This document shows positions 8,759-17,076 of a stretch of 64,000 nucleotides of DNA, piece by piece. Within the stretch, counting starts at the first letter, position 1. The number at the start of each line of letters is the position of its first letter. This DNA is from Candidatus Aminicenantota bacterium. GTDB lineage: Bacteria; Acidobacteriota; Aminicenantia; UBA2199. A model generated the notes under the pieces. That model was not told the DNA's origin. It worked only from the letters and a program-made list of their open reading frames with translations, and did no database searches. The translations under genes and the position numbers were made by a program. The stretch covers positions 114,072-178,071 of the forward strand of contig JAPKZK010000150.1 in NCBI GenBank assembly GCA_026393835.1, in the 5' to 3' direction.

Positions 8759-9898
8759 TTAGATGTCAACAGTTCGGTGGAGTATCTTTTTCATCGCCAC
8801 CTCCAGGGAAGAAAGGTCCGGCGCAGGGGGCAACGGAATATCTCCATCAAATGCGTCGATTTGTTTCAAAGCTTCTTCCAACTCGTCCAACTCCCGAAAC
8901 TCAAATACCCCCTTCATATTGTAATATGAACGCACGGCATGGGTATTGGCCAGGACCGGGACCCCGGCTATCAACATTTCACAGATGCGAGTTAACGCAC
9001 CGGCGCCACTTTCCTGGTAGCATAAACAGGCTTTTACTTTTTCCATCACTCGATCAAGGCCCTCATTGGAAAAAGTCCCATGATACTCCACACTGTCGCC
9101 CACCGGCAGGGACGCCAGGTACTCTTCACTGAAGAATCCACCGATTATCAATTTCCCGGCCGTTTTATCCAGGCGCTTCTCATTCCAATACGACGCGGCC
9201 CGAATCATCCCCTCCCGCGTGGGCAAATTCTTGGGCGTCCCCACCATCAATATATCTTCCTTAGAAGTAAACCGCCGCTTTTCCCGGATCGCCAACAGGC
9301 GTTTTTGTATCGACTCCACGGGATAATAAGGCATGTAACGACTGACTATACCGAAATTTCTTAAAATGACATCCTCTTCCCTTGAAATAGTAATCACCAG
9401 CCGGCATTGGGATAATAATTCCAACTCCTTTTCCAATAACTCCCTGGCTCGCTCTTTCTTTACCTGCCCGGGCACAAGACTTTCAATATTTTGGCAAACA
9501 GCTATAACCGGGACGCGACGGCGAATTAATTTCTTGAAGAGCGGCAGAAAATAGATGGGATCATCCATAACCGCCAGGTCTAGTTTTCCCAGGCCCGGAA
9601 CGGCGCGAAGCCATACCCGGCTGTACTCGCGAAACCGGTAAATCATGCCCCGGTGCTCCTCACTCCATTTATTAATAAAAATCCCCGGCAAAGGGAACGA
9701 ATGAAAGGATTTTTCCCGGCTCCGGGTGTTTATTTGTTTCATTTTTTCGACGGGTATCAAGTCGCTCCGCCAGGGATGAACCAATTCCACCTGGGGATGG
9801 ATTCTCTTTAGAAAATCATGGATTTGCAACAGCCGCCGGCTGCCGCCGCCTTTGTCCTCCTGGGGCAATAATCGAGAGAAATATATGATCTTACTCAT
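8759..9898 (-). CDS. GT-B glycosyltransferase (tandem duplicate B)
   Basis: About 379 residues. The N-terminal KIIYFSRLLPQEDKGGGSRR and the C-terminal block with VEYHGTFSNEGLD, then GAGALTRICEMLIAGVPVLA, are typical of GT-B retaining glycosyltransferases of the GT4 type. There the final glutamate-containing stretch contacts the nucleotide sugar. It is a clear tandem duplicate of the neighbour at 9891-11018. I chose ATG 9898 (MSKIIYF) because it aligns with the start of the duplicate and overlaps its stop by only 8 bases; an upstream codon at 9922 would overlap more. It presumably adds a sugar to the surface polymer of this locus; acceptor and donor cannot be told. Confidence 0.8.
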   Translation of the reverse strand: MSKIIYFSRLLPQEDKGGGSRRLLQIHDFLKRIHPQVELVHPWRSDLIPVEKMKQINTRSREKSFHSFPLPGIFINKWSEEHRGMIYRFREYSRVWLRAVPGLGKLDLAVMDDPIYFLPLFKKLIRRRVPVIAVCQNIESLVPGQVKKERARELLEKELELLSQCRLVITISREEDVILRNFGIVSRYMPYYPVESIQKRLLAIREKRRFTSKEDILMVGTPKNLPTREGMIRAASYWNEKRLDKTAGKLIIGGFFSEEYLASLPVGDSVEYHGTFSNEGLDRVMEKVKACLCYQESGAGALTRICEMLIAGVPVLANTHAVRSYYNMKGVFEFRELDELEEALKQIDAFDGDIPLPPAPDLSSLEVAMKKILHRTVDI

Positions 9899-11018
9899 TG
9901 AATATCTTTTGTATATCGGCAATTAATGATGCGGTTTCAGGGGGCAGCGGAAGCGGGATAAAGGAGGTTGCCCCATCTAATTGTTTGAGGGCGTCCGCCA
10001 GGTTTTCCAACGCGGGGAACTCTATCACCCCAGGGATATTATAATAAGAACGCGCGGCATGAGAACCGGCCAGGACAGGCGCCCCGGCAATCAACATTTC
10101 ACAGATACGCGTCAATGCCCCGGCGCCGCTGGGCTGGTAACATAAACATGCTTTGACGCTGCATAATAATTCATCAAGGGCCTCATTGCTAAGGGTGCCG
10201 TGAAATTCCAACACCCCGGGAACGACCCCACATTCCAGGTACTTTTCACCGTGGAATCCCCCCACAATAAGTTTCCCGGCCAGTCGTTCCAGGTGATTTT
10301 GCTGCCAATAACGAGCGGCGTCATTCATACCCTCGCGCGTAGGCATATTTTTCCAATTACCAACCATCAATATGCCGTCTTTGGGGGTATGCTCCCGCTT
10401 CTCACGGATTTCCAGGAGGCGTTTACGTATCGGTTCCACCGGGTAATAAGGAAGATACCGGGTCGGGATACCGAGATTTTTCAAGAACACGTCCTCTTCT
10501 CTTGATATGGTAATGACGAGACGGCATTGGGATAATATCTCTAATTCCTCCCGGAATAACTTTTTTGCCCATTTCCTTTCTACCTGGCCCGGGGCCAGGC
10601 TTTCGATATTTTGACAGGCCGCCACTACGGGGATATGTTTCTTGATTAAGCTCTTAAAAAGGGGAGCAAAATAGATGGGGTCATCCATAATCACCAGGTC
10701 GCAACGATTCGTTTGCTCTTCAATGCAGCGGGCCCACCTTTTGGCATATTGGAGGTTCCTGTAAACTAAGCGCTGATGATCGGGAACCCATTTCTTTACG
10801 GCGGAAGGGGTTAAGAAGAAGGGATGAAACTTTTTTTCCTTAATTCTTTTTTTGAATTTCTTTCTTTCCTTTTTGGGTATCCAATCGACGCCTGAAGAGC
10901 TAACAACTTCCAACCCGGGCCGGACTTTTTGGATAAGTTCCAGGATTTGCGCCATTCGCCTAGCCCCCCCGCCTTTATCGTGAGTAATGGGAAAACGGGT
11001 GAAATATAGGATAGCCAT
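9891..11018 (-). CDS. GT-B glycosyltransferase (tandem duplicate A)
   Basis: 375 residues, starting MAILYFTRFPITHDKGGG. It matches the downstream gene along its whole length: the LVIMDDPIYFAPLFK strand, VVAACQNIESLAPGQV, VITISREEDV, VLEFHGTLSNEALD and the C-terminal GAGALTRICEMLIAGAPVLA. The fold is GT-B, cytoplasmic and probably membrane-associated with the export machinery. The pair likely arose by tandem duplication and may transfer different sugars now. It starts 2 bases after the stop of the sulfotransferase gene upstream, so it belongs to the same operon. Confidence 0.8.
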   Translation of the reverse strand: MAILYFTRFPITHDKGGGARRMAQILELIQKVRPGLEVVSSSGVDWIPKKERKKFKKRIKEKKFHPFFLTPSAVKKWVPDHQRLVYRNLQYAKRWARCIEEQTNRCDLVIMDDPIYFAPLFKSLIKKHIPVVAACQNIESLAPGQVERKWAKKLFREELEILSQCRLVITISREEDVFLKNLGIPTRYLPYYPVEPIRKRLLEIREKREHTPKDGILMVGNWKNMPTREGMNDAARYWQQNHLERLAGKLIVGGFHGEKYLECGVVPGVLEFHGTLSNEALDELLCSVKACLCYQPSGAGALTRICEMLIAGAPVLAGSHAARSYYNIPGVIEFPALENLADALKQLDGATSFIPLPLPPETASLIADIQKIFNE

Positions 11019-11020
11019 TT

Positions 11021-11734
11021 TTATTTTTGCCCCTGGCAGCCAGGGACCTTTTTGAAAAAAGGTCCCTGGACCCCCAAAAACTTTTGATAATGATAGATTT
11101 CAAATTCCAATTGGTTTTCGGTTATAAAGGCTTCACGAATATGGGGGGAAAGGTTTTCATCACGGGCGGAACTATTCACCCGGTTAACTTGCACAGGCGG
11201 CAAACCCAACAACCCGGCCAACCTGTCAATATCCTGGTGGAGATTTTCGACTAACCCGATCCATACGAATTGCGTCTCTATGATTTCTTTGTAATTCTCC
11301 CGGTTCATGTCCCTGGGCATGAAATCCAACATATTGGACCGGGACCGCTTGCAAAAGAAATCCTCGATGTCCCGGTAATCATGCTCCCCACCTTCGGTAA
11401 TAATGCCATTTTTTAACTGGTTGGCGCGGGCTTTGGTTTTCCAGTAGAAGTAATTGGAAATAGCCGCTTCCAACGGGTCCCGCAGTACGGTAATAAATTG
11501 ATGGACTTCGGGATAATAGTCCATAACCCCGAATCCTTTGCTGCGGTTGAAATGCCCATGAATGCAAATACCGGGTTCCAGGGGATGTTTTTCCGGTAGG
11601 GCATTGCGCTGCTGGTAATAATGGAAAAATAGCCGGCCCGGGAATAACTGATCCAAAACCTGCCGGAAACTCTGGCCGGCGCACTTGGGGATATGAAGAG
11701 AAATAAACGGTTCGTGGCTGTCGTAGTTTTTCAT
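11021..11734 (-). CDS. Sulfotransferase-family protein with a repeat-derived C-terminus
   Basis: 237 residues from ATG 11734, which lies 1 base past the upstream stop; a longer frame to 11770 is possible but overlaps the neighbour. HIPKCAGQSFRQVL is the phosphosulfate-binding loop of Golgi-type sulfotransferases, and VLRDPLEAAISNYFYW is the second (3'-phosphate) site. The enzyme would move sulfate from PAPS to the glycan or a small acceptor. The last 17 residues (QKFLGVQGPFFKKVPGC plus a few more) are not family sequence. They are the translation of a dispersed hairpin repeat, so the original C-terminus has been replaced or extended. Confidence 0.75.
   Translation of the reverse strand: MKNYDSHEPFISLHIPKCAGQSFRQVLDQLFPGRLFFHYYQQRNALPEKHPLEPGICIHGHFNRSKGFGVMDYYPEVHQFITVLRDPLEAAISNYFYWKTKARANQLKNGIITEGGEHDYRDIEDFFCKRSRSNMLDFMPRDMNRENYKEIIETQFVWIGLVENLHQDIDRLAGLLGLPPVQVNRVNSSARDENLSPHIREAFITENQLEFEIYHYQKFLGVQGPFFKKVPGCQGQK
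11037..11095 (-). repeat. Dispersed hairpin repeat, copy 3 (minus orientation)
   Basis: Inverted arms of 14 bp (11040-11053 and 11056-11069, core CAGGGACCTTTTT) flanked by an AAAAGTTTTTGGGGG-type segment. The same module occurs at 30436-30523 and 33506-33592. Here it lies inside the 3' end of a coding sequence. Confidence 0.8.
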
Positions 11735-11735
11735 A

Positions 11736-12635
11736 TTAATTGTCAATGCCGGCATAAGGTTCATAACCATATTTTTTCATATTTTCCCCGACGATGGCCT
11801 CGATGTCAGCGACATCCTGCCCACTGAATTTGGACTTGTAAGCATCGTTGGTATTGGTCATATTGCGCCGGGCGTCTTCCAATTTCCATGTTTCCGAAGG
11901 CAATATGAAACCCGCGGTAGGTTTTTCATTTTGCTCGTTTAATTGAGAAAGGGAATTCAAATCAAACGGGATACCCAGGAATGCGGTTATTTTTTTATAT
12001 TCATTTTCCAGTTGGATCAGCAGGTCTTCGTAACGCAGGGTAAGAATATGAGCAGGAAACTTTGTTTTAAATTGTTCGACATCCGTGAGCATGCGGTTCC
12101 AGCGGCGCGCCAATTCGGTAAGGGGAGTTTCCTGGTTGAAGGGGAATTTGAGTTTCCTGGAAAAGATGGCGGGCACGGGATGACGAAGAATGTGAAGCGC
12201 CTGCGCCCGTGGGTATAATTGCACGATATGTTCCAGGAAATGGGCATGATTGGGCGTCTTTTCCAACCAGCGGAAAGAGGGCGATGTCATTTGCTCGATA
12301 GCCGGGTTCAGGTCCAAAAGTAATCGCGTCACGATCATCTCGAAAAAATCCTTGGACGTCAGCGTCTTTTCTTCCACCGAATGCCGGATGATACCTTCCT
12401 GCTCCTGGGAAAAGCGGAGCTCCATTTTCTCCAGGATTTTTTCAAACACCTTGTCCAGGCAAGAGGGCAAGATATTCCCGGCCCGGTCGTATTTCAATTG
12501 TTTTTCGATGACGCAAAAGTAATGGGTTTCGGGGAAAGAAAAAATTCCCGGCTGCGTCACTAATAAACGCTGCAGCAGCGTGGTGCCGGAGCGCGGATAA
12601 CCGACGATAAAAATGGGGTCCTGAGGCAGTTTCAC
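11736..12635 (-). CDS. Sulfotransferase-family protein
   Basis: 299 residues. FIVGYPRSGTTLLQRLL near the N-terminus is the 5'-phosphosulfate loop and ALHILRHPVPAIFSR the 3'-phosphate site, so this is a PAPS-dependent sulfotransferase-fold protein. It is soluble by sequence. The start codon is GTG at 12635 within a GTGA junction with the SGNH gene upstream, so translation is coupled. A short relic of a second copy of this gene sits in the equivalent place behind the other SGNH gene (13741-13812). The acceptor is unknown; the context suggests the surface polysaccharide. Confidence 0.8.
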   Translation of the reverse strand: MKLPQDPIFIVGYPRSGTTLLQRLLVTQPGIFSFPETHYFCVIEKQLKYDRAGNILPSCLDKVFEKILEKMELRFSQEQEGIIRHSVEEKTLTSKDFFEMIVTRLLLDLNPAIEQMTSPSFRWLEKTPNHAHFLEHIVQLYPRAQALHILRHPVPAIFSRKLKFPFNQETPLTELARRWNRMLTDVEQFKTKFPAHILTLRYEDLLIQLENEYKKITAFLGIPFDLNSLSQLNEQNEKPTAGFILPSETWKLEDARRNMTNTNDAYKSKFSGQDVADIEAIVGENMKKYGYEPYAGIDN

Positions 12636-13744
12636 CGTTTCATCTCCCTGGGTTTCGCGCCGTATCCTTCGTATCCGTTTTGTTTTAACACCTTGATAAT
12701 GAAATCGGCGAATTTTCGATGGCCCGTGTTGTTAAAATGTTTATCCGGGGGTGCCTGGTAATCGCTCTTTGGGATATCTCCGGGGTAATAATATTGATAC
12801 TCTTTAAAGAGATAGCTGTTTTTTTCGATGGTTTTGTTCTGCTGGGTATCCCGGTCCACAAAGGGAATGATGAAGAGCATCATCCGGGAACCGTTTAGCC
12901 GGCAGGTTTCCCGTATTTCCGCCAGGGCTTTTGTTACCCATTGCCGTGATGGGACGTATTTGACGGACCGGCGGTGATTGAGAATTTTATATATGGCCTT
13001 TCCCACCACGGTTTTGTAGAGAAAATAGCTCCATGGGTCGGCGCACTGACCGCATTTTCTATTTTGGAAATATTGGAACGCCTCATGGGCGTCTTTAAAG
13101 AAATTTTCATTATCGTCGTACCCCAATAACAAACCGAAATTAGTTGCATAATGGAGGTTTTTATCGGGTTGTATTAATAAAGGCCTGTTGCTGACATCGT
13201 TTCCCAGGTACAGGCATACGGCCACCACGTCGGGTTTCAATAGGGGCGTGTATTTTTTGGCCATCAAAGCATATTGCTGGGGATCGACGCCGGGAATGCC
13301 GCCGTTGTAAACATAATAACCGGCCTGTTGCAGCAAATCCGCAAAGCATTTGGTAATGGGTCGGGCGGTGCTGCCCCAGGTAAAGGAATCGCCGATCAGT
13401 AATATTTTAGCCCGGGGGGTGTCCACGTATTCGAAGGGGTTCCCCCGGAACCCATCACGGTTGATCGAGATTTTACCCTTTTGATTATTCTTTGAGTCCG
13501 CATAATATTCGGGGTTGGCTTTGAATATGCCCTCGCTGTCGGTATAAAATGAGTTCTGAGACTCCATCTTCTGTGTTGCCAGTTTCCCACAGAGATGTTT
13601 ATATCTGCTTTGCCAGCCCGGGGTTTTTCTTTCCATTTCAAAGATGGGGTCCATCCCGGCCAATCTTAAAATTATTTCCAGGATGACCAGTAAGACGGCC
13701 AATAACGCAATATTAAACGAAACGATCCTTATTATTTTTTTCAT
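12632..13744 (-). CDS. Membrane-anchored SGNH/GDSL hydrolase-like protein (duplicate B)
   Basis: 370 residues. An N-terminal signal-anchor (VSFNIALLAVLLVILEIILRL) is followed by a periplasmic SGNH fold: block I IGDSFTWGS with the candidate nucleophile serine, GGIPGVDPQQY (block II region), YLGNDVS (block III), and a C-terminal DKHFNNTGHRKFADF with the catalytic Asp/His pair. Such proteins remove or transfer O-acetyl groups on exported polysaccharide, as in AlgX/AlgJ-like proteins, so acetyl decoration of the glycan is the likely role. It is closely similar to the neighbour at 13809-14888 and coupled to the sulfotransferase gene by GTGA. Confidence 0.75.
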   Translation of the reverse strand: MKKIIRIVSFNIALLAVLLVILEIILRLAGMDPIFEMERKTPGWQSRYKHLCGKLATQKMESQNSFYTDSEGIFKANPEYYADSKNNQKGKISINRDGFRGNPFEYVDTPRAKILLIGDSFTWGSTARPITKCFADLLQQAGYYVYNGGIPGVDPQQYALMAKKYTPLLKPDVVAVCLYLGNDVSNRPLLIQPDKNLHYATNFGLLLGYDDNENFFKDAHEAFQYFQNRKCGQCADPWSYFLYKTVVGKAIYKILNHRRSVKYVPSRQWVTKALAEIRETCRLNGSRMMLFIIPFVDRDTQQNKTIEKNSYLFKEYQYYYPGDIPKSDYQAPPDKHFNNTGHRKFADFIIKVLKQNGYEGYGAKPREMKR

Positions 13745-13812
13745 AGGTCCATGTTGGAAATGATTATCCGTGGATAACCGGCGATAAAAATGGGATACTG
13801 GTGCAGTGTCAT
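13741..13812 (-). pseudogene. 23-codon remnant of a second sulfotransferase gene
   Basis: The frame from ATG 13812 to TGA 13741 translates to MTLHQYPIFIAGYPR plus eight more residues. The first 15 match the start of the sulfotransferase at 11736-12635 (MKLPQDPIFIVGYPR). It overlaps the SGNH gene before it by ATGA (13809-13812) and the SGNH gene after it by ATGA (13741-13744). This is what an internal deletion within a duplicated SGNH-sulfotransferase pair would leave. Confidence 0.75.
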
Positions 13813-14888
13813 GGTTTTATCTCCTTATCGTATCCGTTCTGTTTTAACACTCCTAGAATGAAATCGGCGTATTTTCTATGACCGCTGTTGTTAAAATGAC
13901 AATCAGGGGGGAGCCTGTAATCGCTCTTTTGGAAATCTCCAGGGTAATAATATTGAAACTCTTTAAATAGATCGAGGCTTTTTTCTATGATTTTGTTCTT
14001 CGGGGTATTCCGGCTCGGCACGGGGATGATGAAGATCATCAACCGGGAACTGTTTAGCCGGCAGGTTTCTTGTATTTCTGCCAGGGCTTTTGTCACCCAT
14101 TGCCGCGATGGGTCGAATTTCACGGGTTGGTGATGGTGGAGAATTTTATATATCGCCTTTCCCACCACGGTTTTGAAGAGAAAATAGCTCCATGGGTCGG
14201 TGCAGTGCCCGCATTTCCTATTTTTGAAATACAGGAACGCCTCCTGGGCGTCTTTAAAGAAATTCCCGTTATCATCGTACCCCAGTAAATTACCGAAATT
14301 TGTAAAATAATAGAGGTTTTTATTGGGTTGCATTATTAATGGGCTGCTTCTTACATCGTTTCCCAGGTACAGGCATACGGCCACCACATCGGGCTTCAAG
14401 ATGGGCGTGTATTTTTTGGCGATCAAAGCATATTGTTGGGGATCGACGCCGGGAATTCCGCCGTTATAGACATAATAACCGGCCTGCTGCAGTAAATCCG
14501 CAAAACAATTGGTAAGGGGCCGGGCGGTACTGCCCCAGGTAAAGGAATCGCCGATCAACAATAGTTTAGCCCGGGGGGTGTCCACGTATTCGAAGGGGTT
14601 CCCACGGAACCCATCACGGTTGATCGGATTATTCTTTGAATGACTAAAATATTCAGGGTTGGCTTTAAATATACCCTCACTGTCAGTATAAAGCCTATTA
14701 TAAGACTTAAATTTCGTTGTCGCTATTTTTCGACAGATACCCCGATAGTGTCTTTTCCAATTCGGAGCCTTTTTTCCCATATCCACGATAGTGCTCACCC
14801 CGGCCAGGCGCAGGAATATTTCCAGGATGACCATTAAGACCACTAATAGCCCGATATTAAACGAAACGATCTTAATTATTTTTTTCAT
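13809..14888 (-). CDS. Membrane-anchored SGNH/GDSL hydrolase-like protein (duplicate A)
   Basis: 359 residues from ATG 14888 (MKKIIKIVSFNIG), chosen because it aligns with the start of the duplicate; a frame extension to 14912 is not shared. It shows the same anchor helix and SGNH blocks as the downstream copy: LLIGDSFTWGS, GGIPGVDPQQYALIA, CLYLGNDV and DCHFNNSGHRKYADF. The periplasmic face is the expected location and O-acyl transfer or removal on the glycan the expected role. Upstream of the start are the two repeat types listed at 14910-14977, which separate this part of the locus from the propeller-like gene. Confidence 0.75.
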   Translation of the reverse strand: MKKIIKIVSFNIGLLVVLMVILEIFLRLAGVSTIVDMGKKAPNWKRHYRGICRKIATTKFKSYNRLYTDSEGIFKANPEYFSHSKNNPINRDGFRGNPFEYVDTPRAKLLLIGDSFTWGSTARPLTNCFADLLQQAGYYVYNGGIPGVDPQQYALIAKKYTPILKPDVVAVCLYLGNDVRSSPLIMQPNKNLYYFTNFGNLLGYDDNGNFFKDAQEAFLYFKNRKCGHCTDPWSYFLFKTVVGKAIYKILHHHQPVKFDPSRQWVTKALAEIQETCRLNSSRLMIFIIPVPSRNTPKNKIIEKSLDLFKEFQYYYPGDFQKSDYRLPPDCHFNNSGHRKYADFILGVLKQNGYDKEIKP

Positions 14889-14909
14889 ATTTTTAAATAA
14901 AAACAAGCC

Positions 14910-14977
14910 CACGAATTACACGAATTTCCACGAATGAAAAGATGCTTGTCCACAGATTACACAGATTTACACAGATT
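14910..14977. repeat. Two short-period intergenic repeats side by side
   Basis: CACGAATTACACGAATT-type repeat (14910-14935) followed 15 bases later by CACAGATTACACAGATT-type repeat (14951-14977). The same two repeats bracket the GxxExxY gene near 25 kb, although one is in the opposite relative orientation here. A run of ATTCATC-type units follows (about 14986-15012). Confidence 0.7.
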
Positions 14978-15009
14978 TTTTTTTATCATTCATCATTCAT
15001 CATTCATCA

Positions 15010-15981
15010 TTACATCTTATGTGCCAGCCCGTGAACCGCATCGCCCACTTCGGGGCTGTATTGAAAAAAGTCCAGCAGCCGGTTTTGTTGGATATCGATT
15101 TCAAGGATTGCCGCCGGGGAAATTCCCACCAGGATACGTTGGTCATCGAGAATCTCCAGCCCCCTGACGAAGATGGACTGGTTAAACGGCTGGTCCGGAT
15201 GTGCATTGTATAATTTTGCTATCCCGGGGAAATCCAATAAAGCGATCTGTTTAACCGGTTTGCCGTTTTCCAGGTCATAGACCACGATACACTTCCGAAT
15301 GCTGCTGCATAATAAAAGCCGGTCCCCGGCAGCGGAAATCTTGGGGCTGTGCGCCCCCCGGATTGCCGGGTCTTCCAGGACCACTTTTACTACAGGCTCC
15401 ACCTGGACGACTATGCCCGGCTTGTTCAGCAAGACATAGGTGTTGGGCCCGGATTTTACCACGCTGTTGAGATGGGTGTGGTGCGCTTTGGTGGAAAGTT
15501 CGGCATGGATATGGAGTAACCGGTTATCCACGGTTTTATCGATGTCCATGGGAGATAGACCGTATTTTTCTTGAAGTAAAGTTTCTTCCCGGGGCCACCA
15601 GGATTTGACGGTTTGCCCGTCCGGCGCGACAAGCACCGCGCAATCGATGGCGGTAGAGGATACCCAGATATTCTCGTCGGCGAAACACATCTCATGGATA
15701 TTGACAAAAAGGTTATTGGAGAACTTCCGTTTAAGATTCAAATCCAGGTCGAAGACCAGGATAGAATGATATGTACCCACGAAAAGCTCATTCCCTGAGA
15801 TAAGAATCCCTTTTCCGCCCCTGCTGTTGCCCCTGGGGTTGGGATCATCCTCGATGTCCGGGTCGAAGGGGAATATGGGAACGGTTTTAAGAACTTTCCT
15901 CGCGGCCCAGTCCAGTTTAACCAGTTCTCCGCCTTCTTTAACCGGGCGTTTTCGTTTGACGGTATCGAAATAAATAATCAT
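15010..15981 (-). CDS. Beta-propeller-like protein of unknown function
   Basis: 323 residues made of repeating strand units: ISGNELFVGTYHSILVFD, NIHEMCFADENIWVSSTAID, KSGPNTYVLLNKPGIVVQ, AAGDRLLLCSSIRKCIVVYD and FVRGLEILDDQRILVGIS. The pattern is that of a six- or seven-bladed propeller. An HHTHLNSV motif and a C-terminal VHGLAHKM recall uncharacterised propeller families such as DUF4915. I cannot name an activity, and no signal peptide is seen. It lies within the sulfotransferase cluster, so a role in sensing, binding or modifying the glycan is possible but only by association. The neighbours on both sides are separated from it by short repeats. Confidence 0.55.
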   Translation of the reverse strand: MIIYFDTVKRKRPVKEGGELVKLDWAARKVLKTVPIFPFDPDIEDDPNPRGNSRGGKGILISGNELFVGTYHSILVFDLDLNLKRKFSNNLFVNIHEMCFADENIWVSSTAIDCAVLVAPDGQTVKSWWPREETLLQEKYGLSPMDIDKTVDNRLLHIHAELSTKAHHTHLNSVVKSGPNTYVLLNKPGIVVQVEPVVKVVLEDPAIRGAHSPKISAAGDRLLLCSSIRKCIVVYDLENGKPVKQIALLDFPGIAKLYNAHPDQPFNQSIFVRGLEILDDQRILVGISPAAILEIDIQQNRLLDFFQYSPEVGDAVHGLAHKM

Positions 15982-15999
15982 TGGTTTAATTATGTTGGC

Positions 16000-16027
16000 C
16001 CACGAATTACACGAATTGACACGAATT
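16000..16027. repeat. CACGAATT-type repeat overlapping a gene end
   Basis: Three near-copies of the ACGAATT unit. The stop codon and last few codons (NSCQFV) of the sulfotransferase at 16007-16975 are made from it. Confidence 0.65.
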
Positions 16028-16975
16028 GAGGGTTTCGATTTGTTGCATCATCGGTTTTAGGCCCAGTTTTACTTCGATTTTGGAGTATTCTTTCGCCAGT
16101 TTCCGGTGGATGGATGGAATACCGGTATTTACTTGTGTTACCGCAGGTTGAAACCCGGAGGCGTCGACGTTGAGAAATGCAGCCAGTTGTTGGTAAATTT
16201 CATCGGGAGAATTCCGCAAATGGGCATGGTTATAAATGAGATAACGGTCCGGGGATAGTTGGCTAACGCCCTCCAGCATTCCGCGAATATAAGCGGCGGC
16301 ATAAATAACGCAGCGCTGGAAATCCGAAGCCTTTTGCCACAACCTGTTCCATTCGGCGGGAACGCCGGGGGGCGGGATCAGCTTCCCGGCCCCATCCTTT
16401 TCCTTCAGCCACCGTTTGTGGAACACGGGGAATTGTATTACCCTGTTTCCAAGCCGGTACATGGATTCGGCAATTTCACTGACGGGCCGGTAAACCAGGA
16501 CAAACCTGGAACCCGGGAAATGACCGGCCAGTTGGGGCAGTACAAAGGAAATTTCCGGGGATTTCAAACACAACCGCCAATCGTCGGAGAACTGGTCCAA
16601 TGGGATGGCGTGGCGGCCCAGGTCAGTATCCAGCACCGAGCGTACAGAACCGGGGAAAGGGGAATCGATTTTTGCCAACTGGGGACAACCGGCTGTTTTG
16701 ATAGACGGCGCCGCGCCCATCAACCGGTTATCCACGATCAGGTGACTTTTTAAAGTTTCCTTTACTTGTTCCGGGGTGAGTTGCCGTGTCCGCAGGTCCT
16801 GGACAAGACCGATCCTGTCGCGGTAGTAATAAAGTCCCCAGCATTCGAAGACATGATCGTCGATGGCGGCGACAATGCCGGGGTGATGATTTAAACTTTT
16901 GGCGGCAAAGGTGGTTCCGCTGCGGGGTGGGCCGCCCACAAATATGGTTCGCTCTAAAATCTCTATTTCTTTCAT
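16007..16975 (-). CDS. Sulfotransferase-family protein
   Basis: 322 residues from ATG 16975 (MKEIEILERT). The longer frame to 17080 is merely a translation of a dispersed repeat and is rejected as the start. IFVGGPPRSGTTFAAKSL is the phosphosulfate loop and FVLVYRPVSEIAESMYR the second site, so it is a PAPS-dependent sulfotransferase-fold protein. Residues about 60-130 are less typical. The C-terminus ends in a repeat-derived tail. It sits between the propeller-like gene and the third glycosyltransferase-like copy, as part of the same minus-strand gene series. The substrate is unknown. Confidence 0.75.
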   Translation of the reverse strand: MKEIEILERTIFVGGPPRSGTTFAAKSLNHHPGIVAAIDDHVFECWGLYYYRDRIGLVQDLRTRQLTPEQVKETLKSHLIVDNRLMGAAPSIKTAGCPQLAKIDSPFPGSVRSVLDTDLGRHAIPLDQFSDDWRLCLKSPEISFVLPQLAGHFPGSRFVLVYRPVSEIAESMYRLGNRVIQFPVFHKRWLKEKDGAGKLIPPPGVPAEWNRLWQKASDFQRCVIYAAAYIRGMLEGVSQLSPDRYLIYNHAHLRNSPDEIYQQLAAFLNVDASGFQPAVTQVNTGIPSIHRKLAKEYSKIEVKLGLKPMMQQIETLNSCQFV

Positions 16976-16999
16976 TCCTGCTTTTCCTTGTATGAAAAT

Positions 17000-17036
17000 A
17001 GCCGCGAAGAACGCGAAGGACCGCGAAGAAAAAAAA
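17000..17036. repeat. GCGAAGAACGCGAAGG-type dispersed repeat
   Basis: AGCCGCGAAGAACGCGAAGG followed by ACCGCGAAG and an A-run. Reverse-complement copies occur at 56861-56892 and a direct variant at 56682-56712; fragments occur near 41.4, 59.5 and 60.4 kb. Confidence 0.7.
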
Positions 17037-17076
17037 CTTGGCGCCTTGTACTGGCGTGTCTTGGTGGCAAAAGTTT

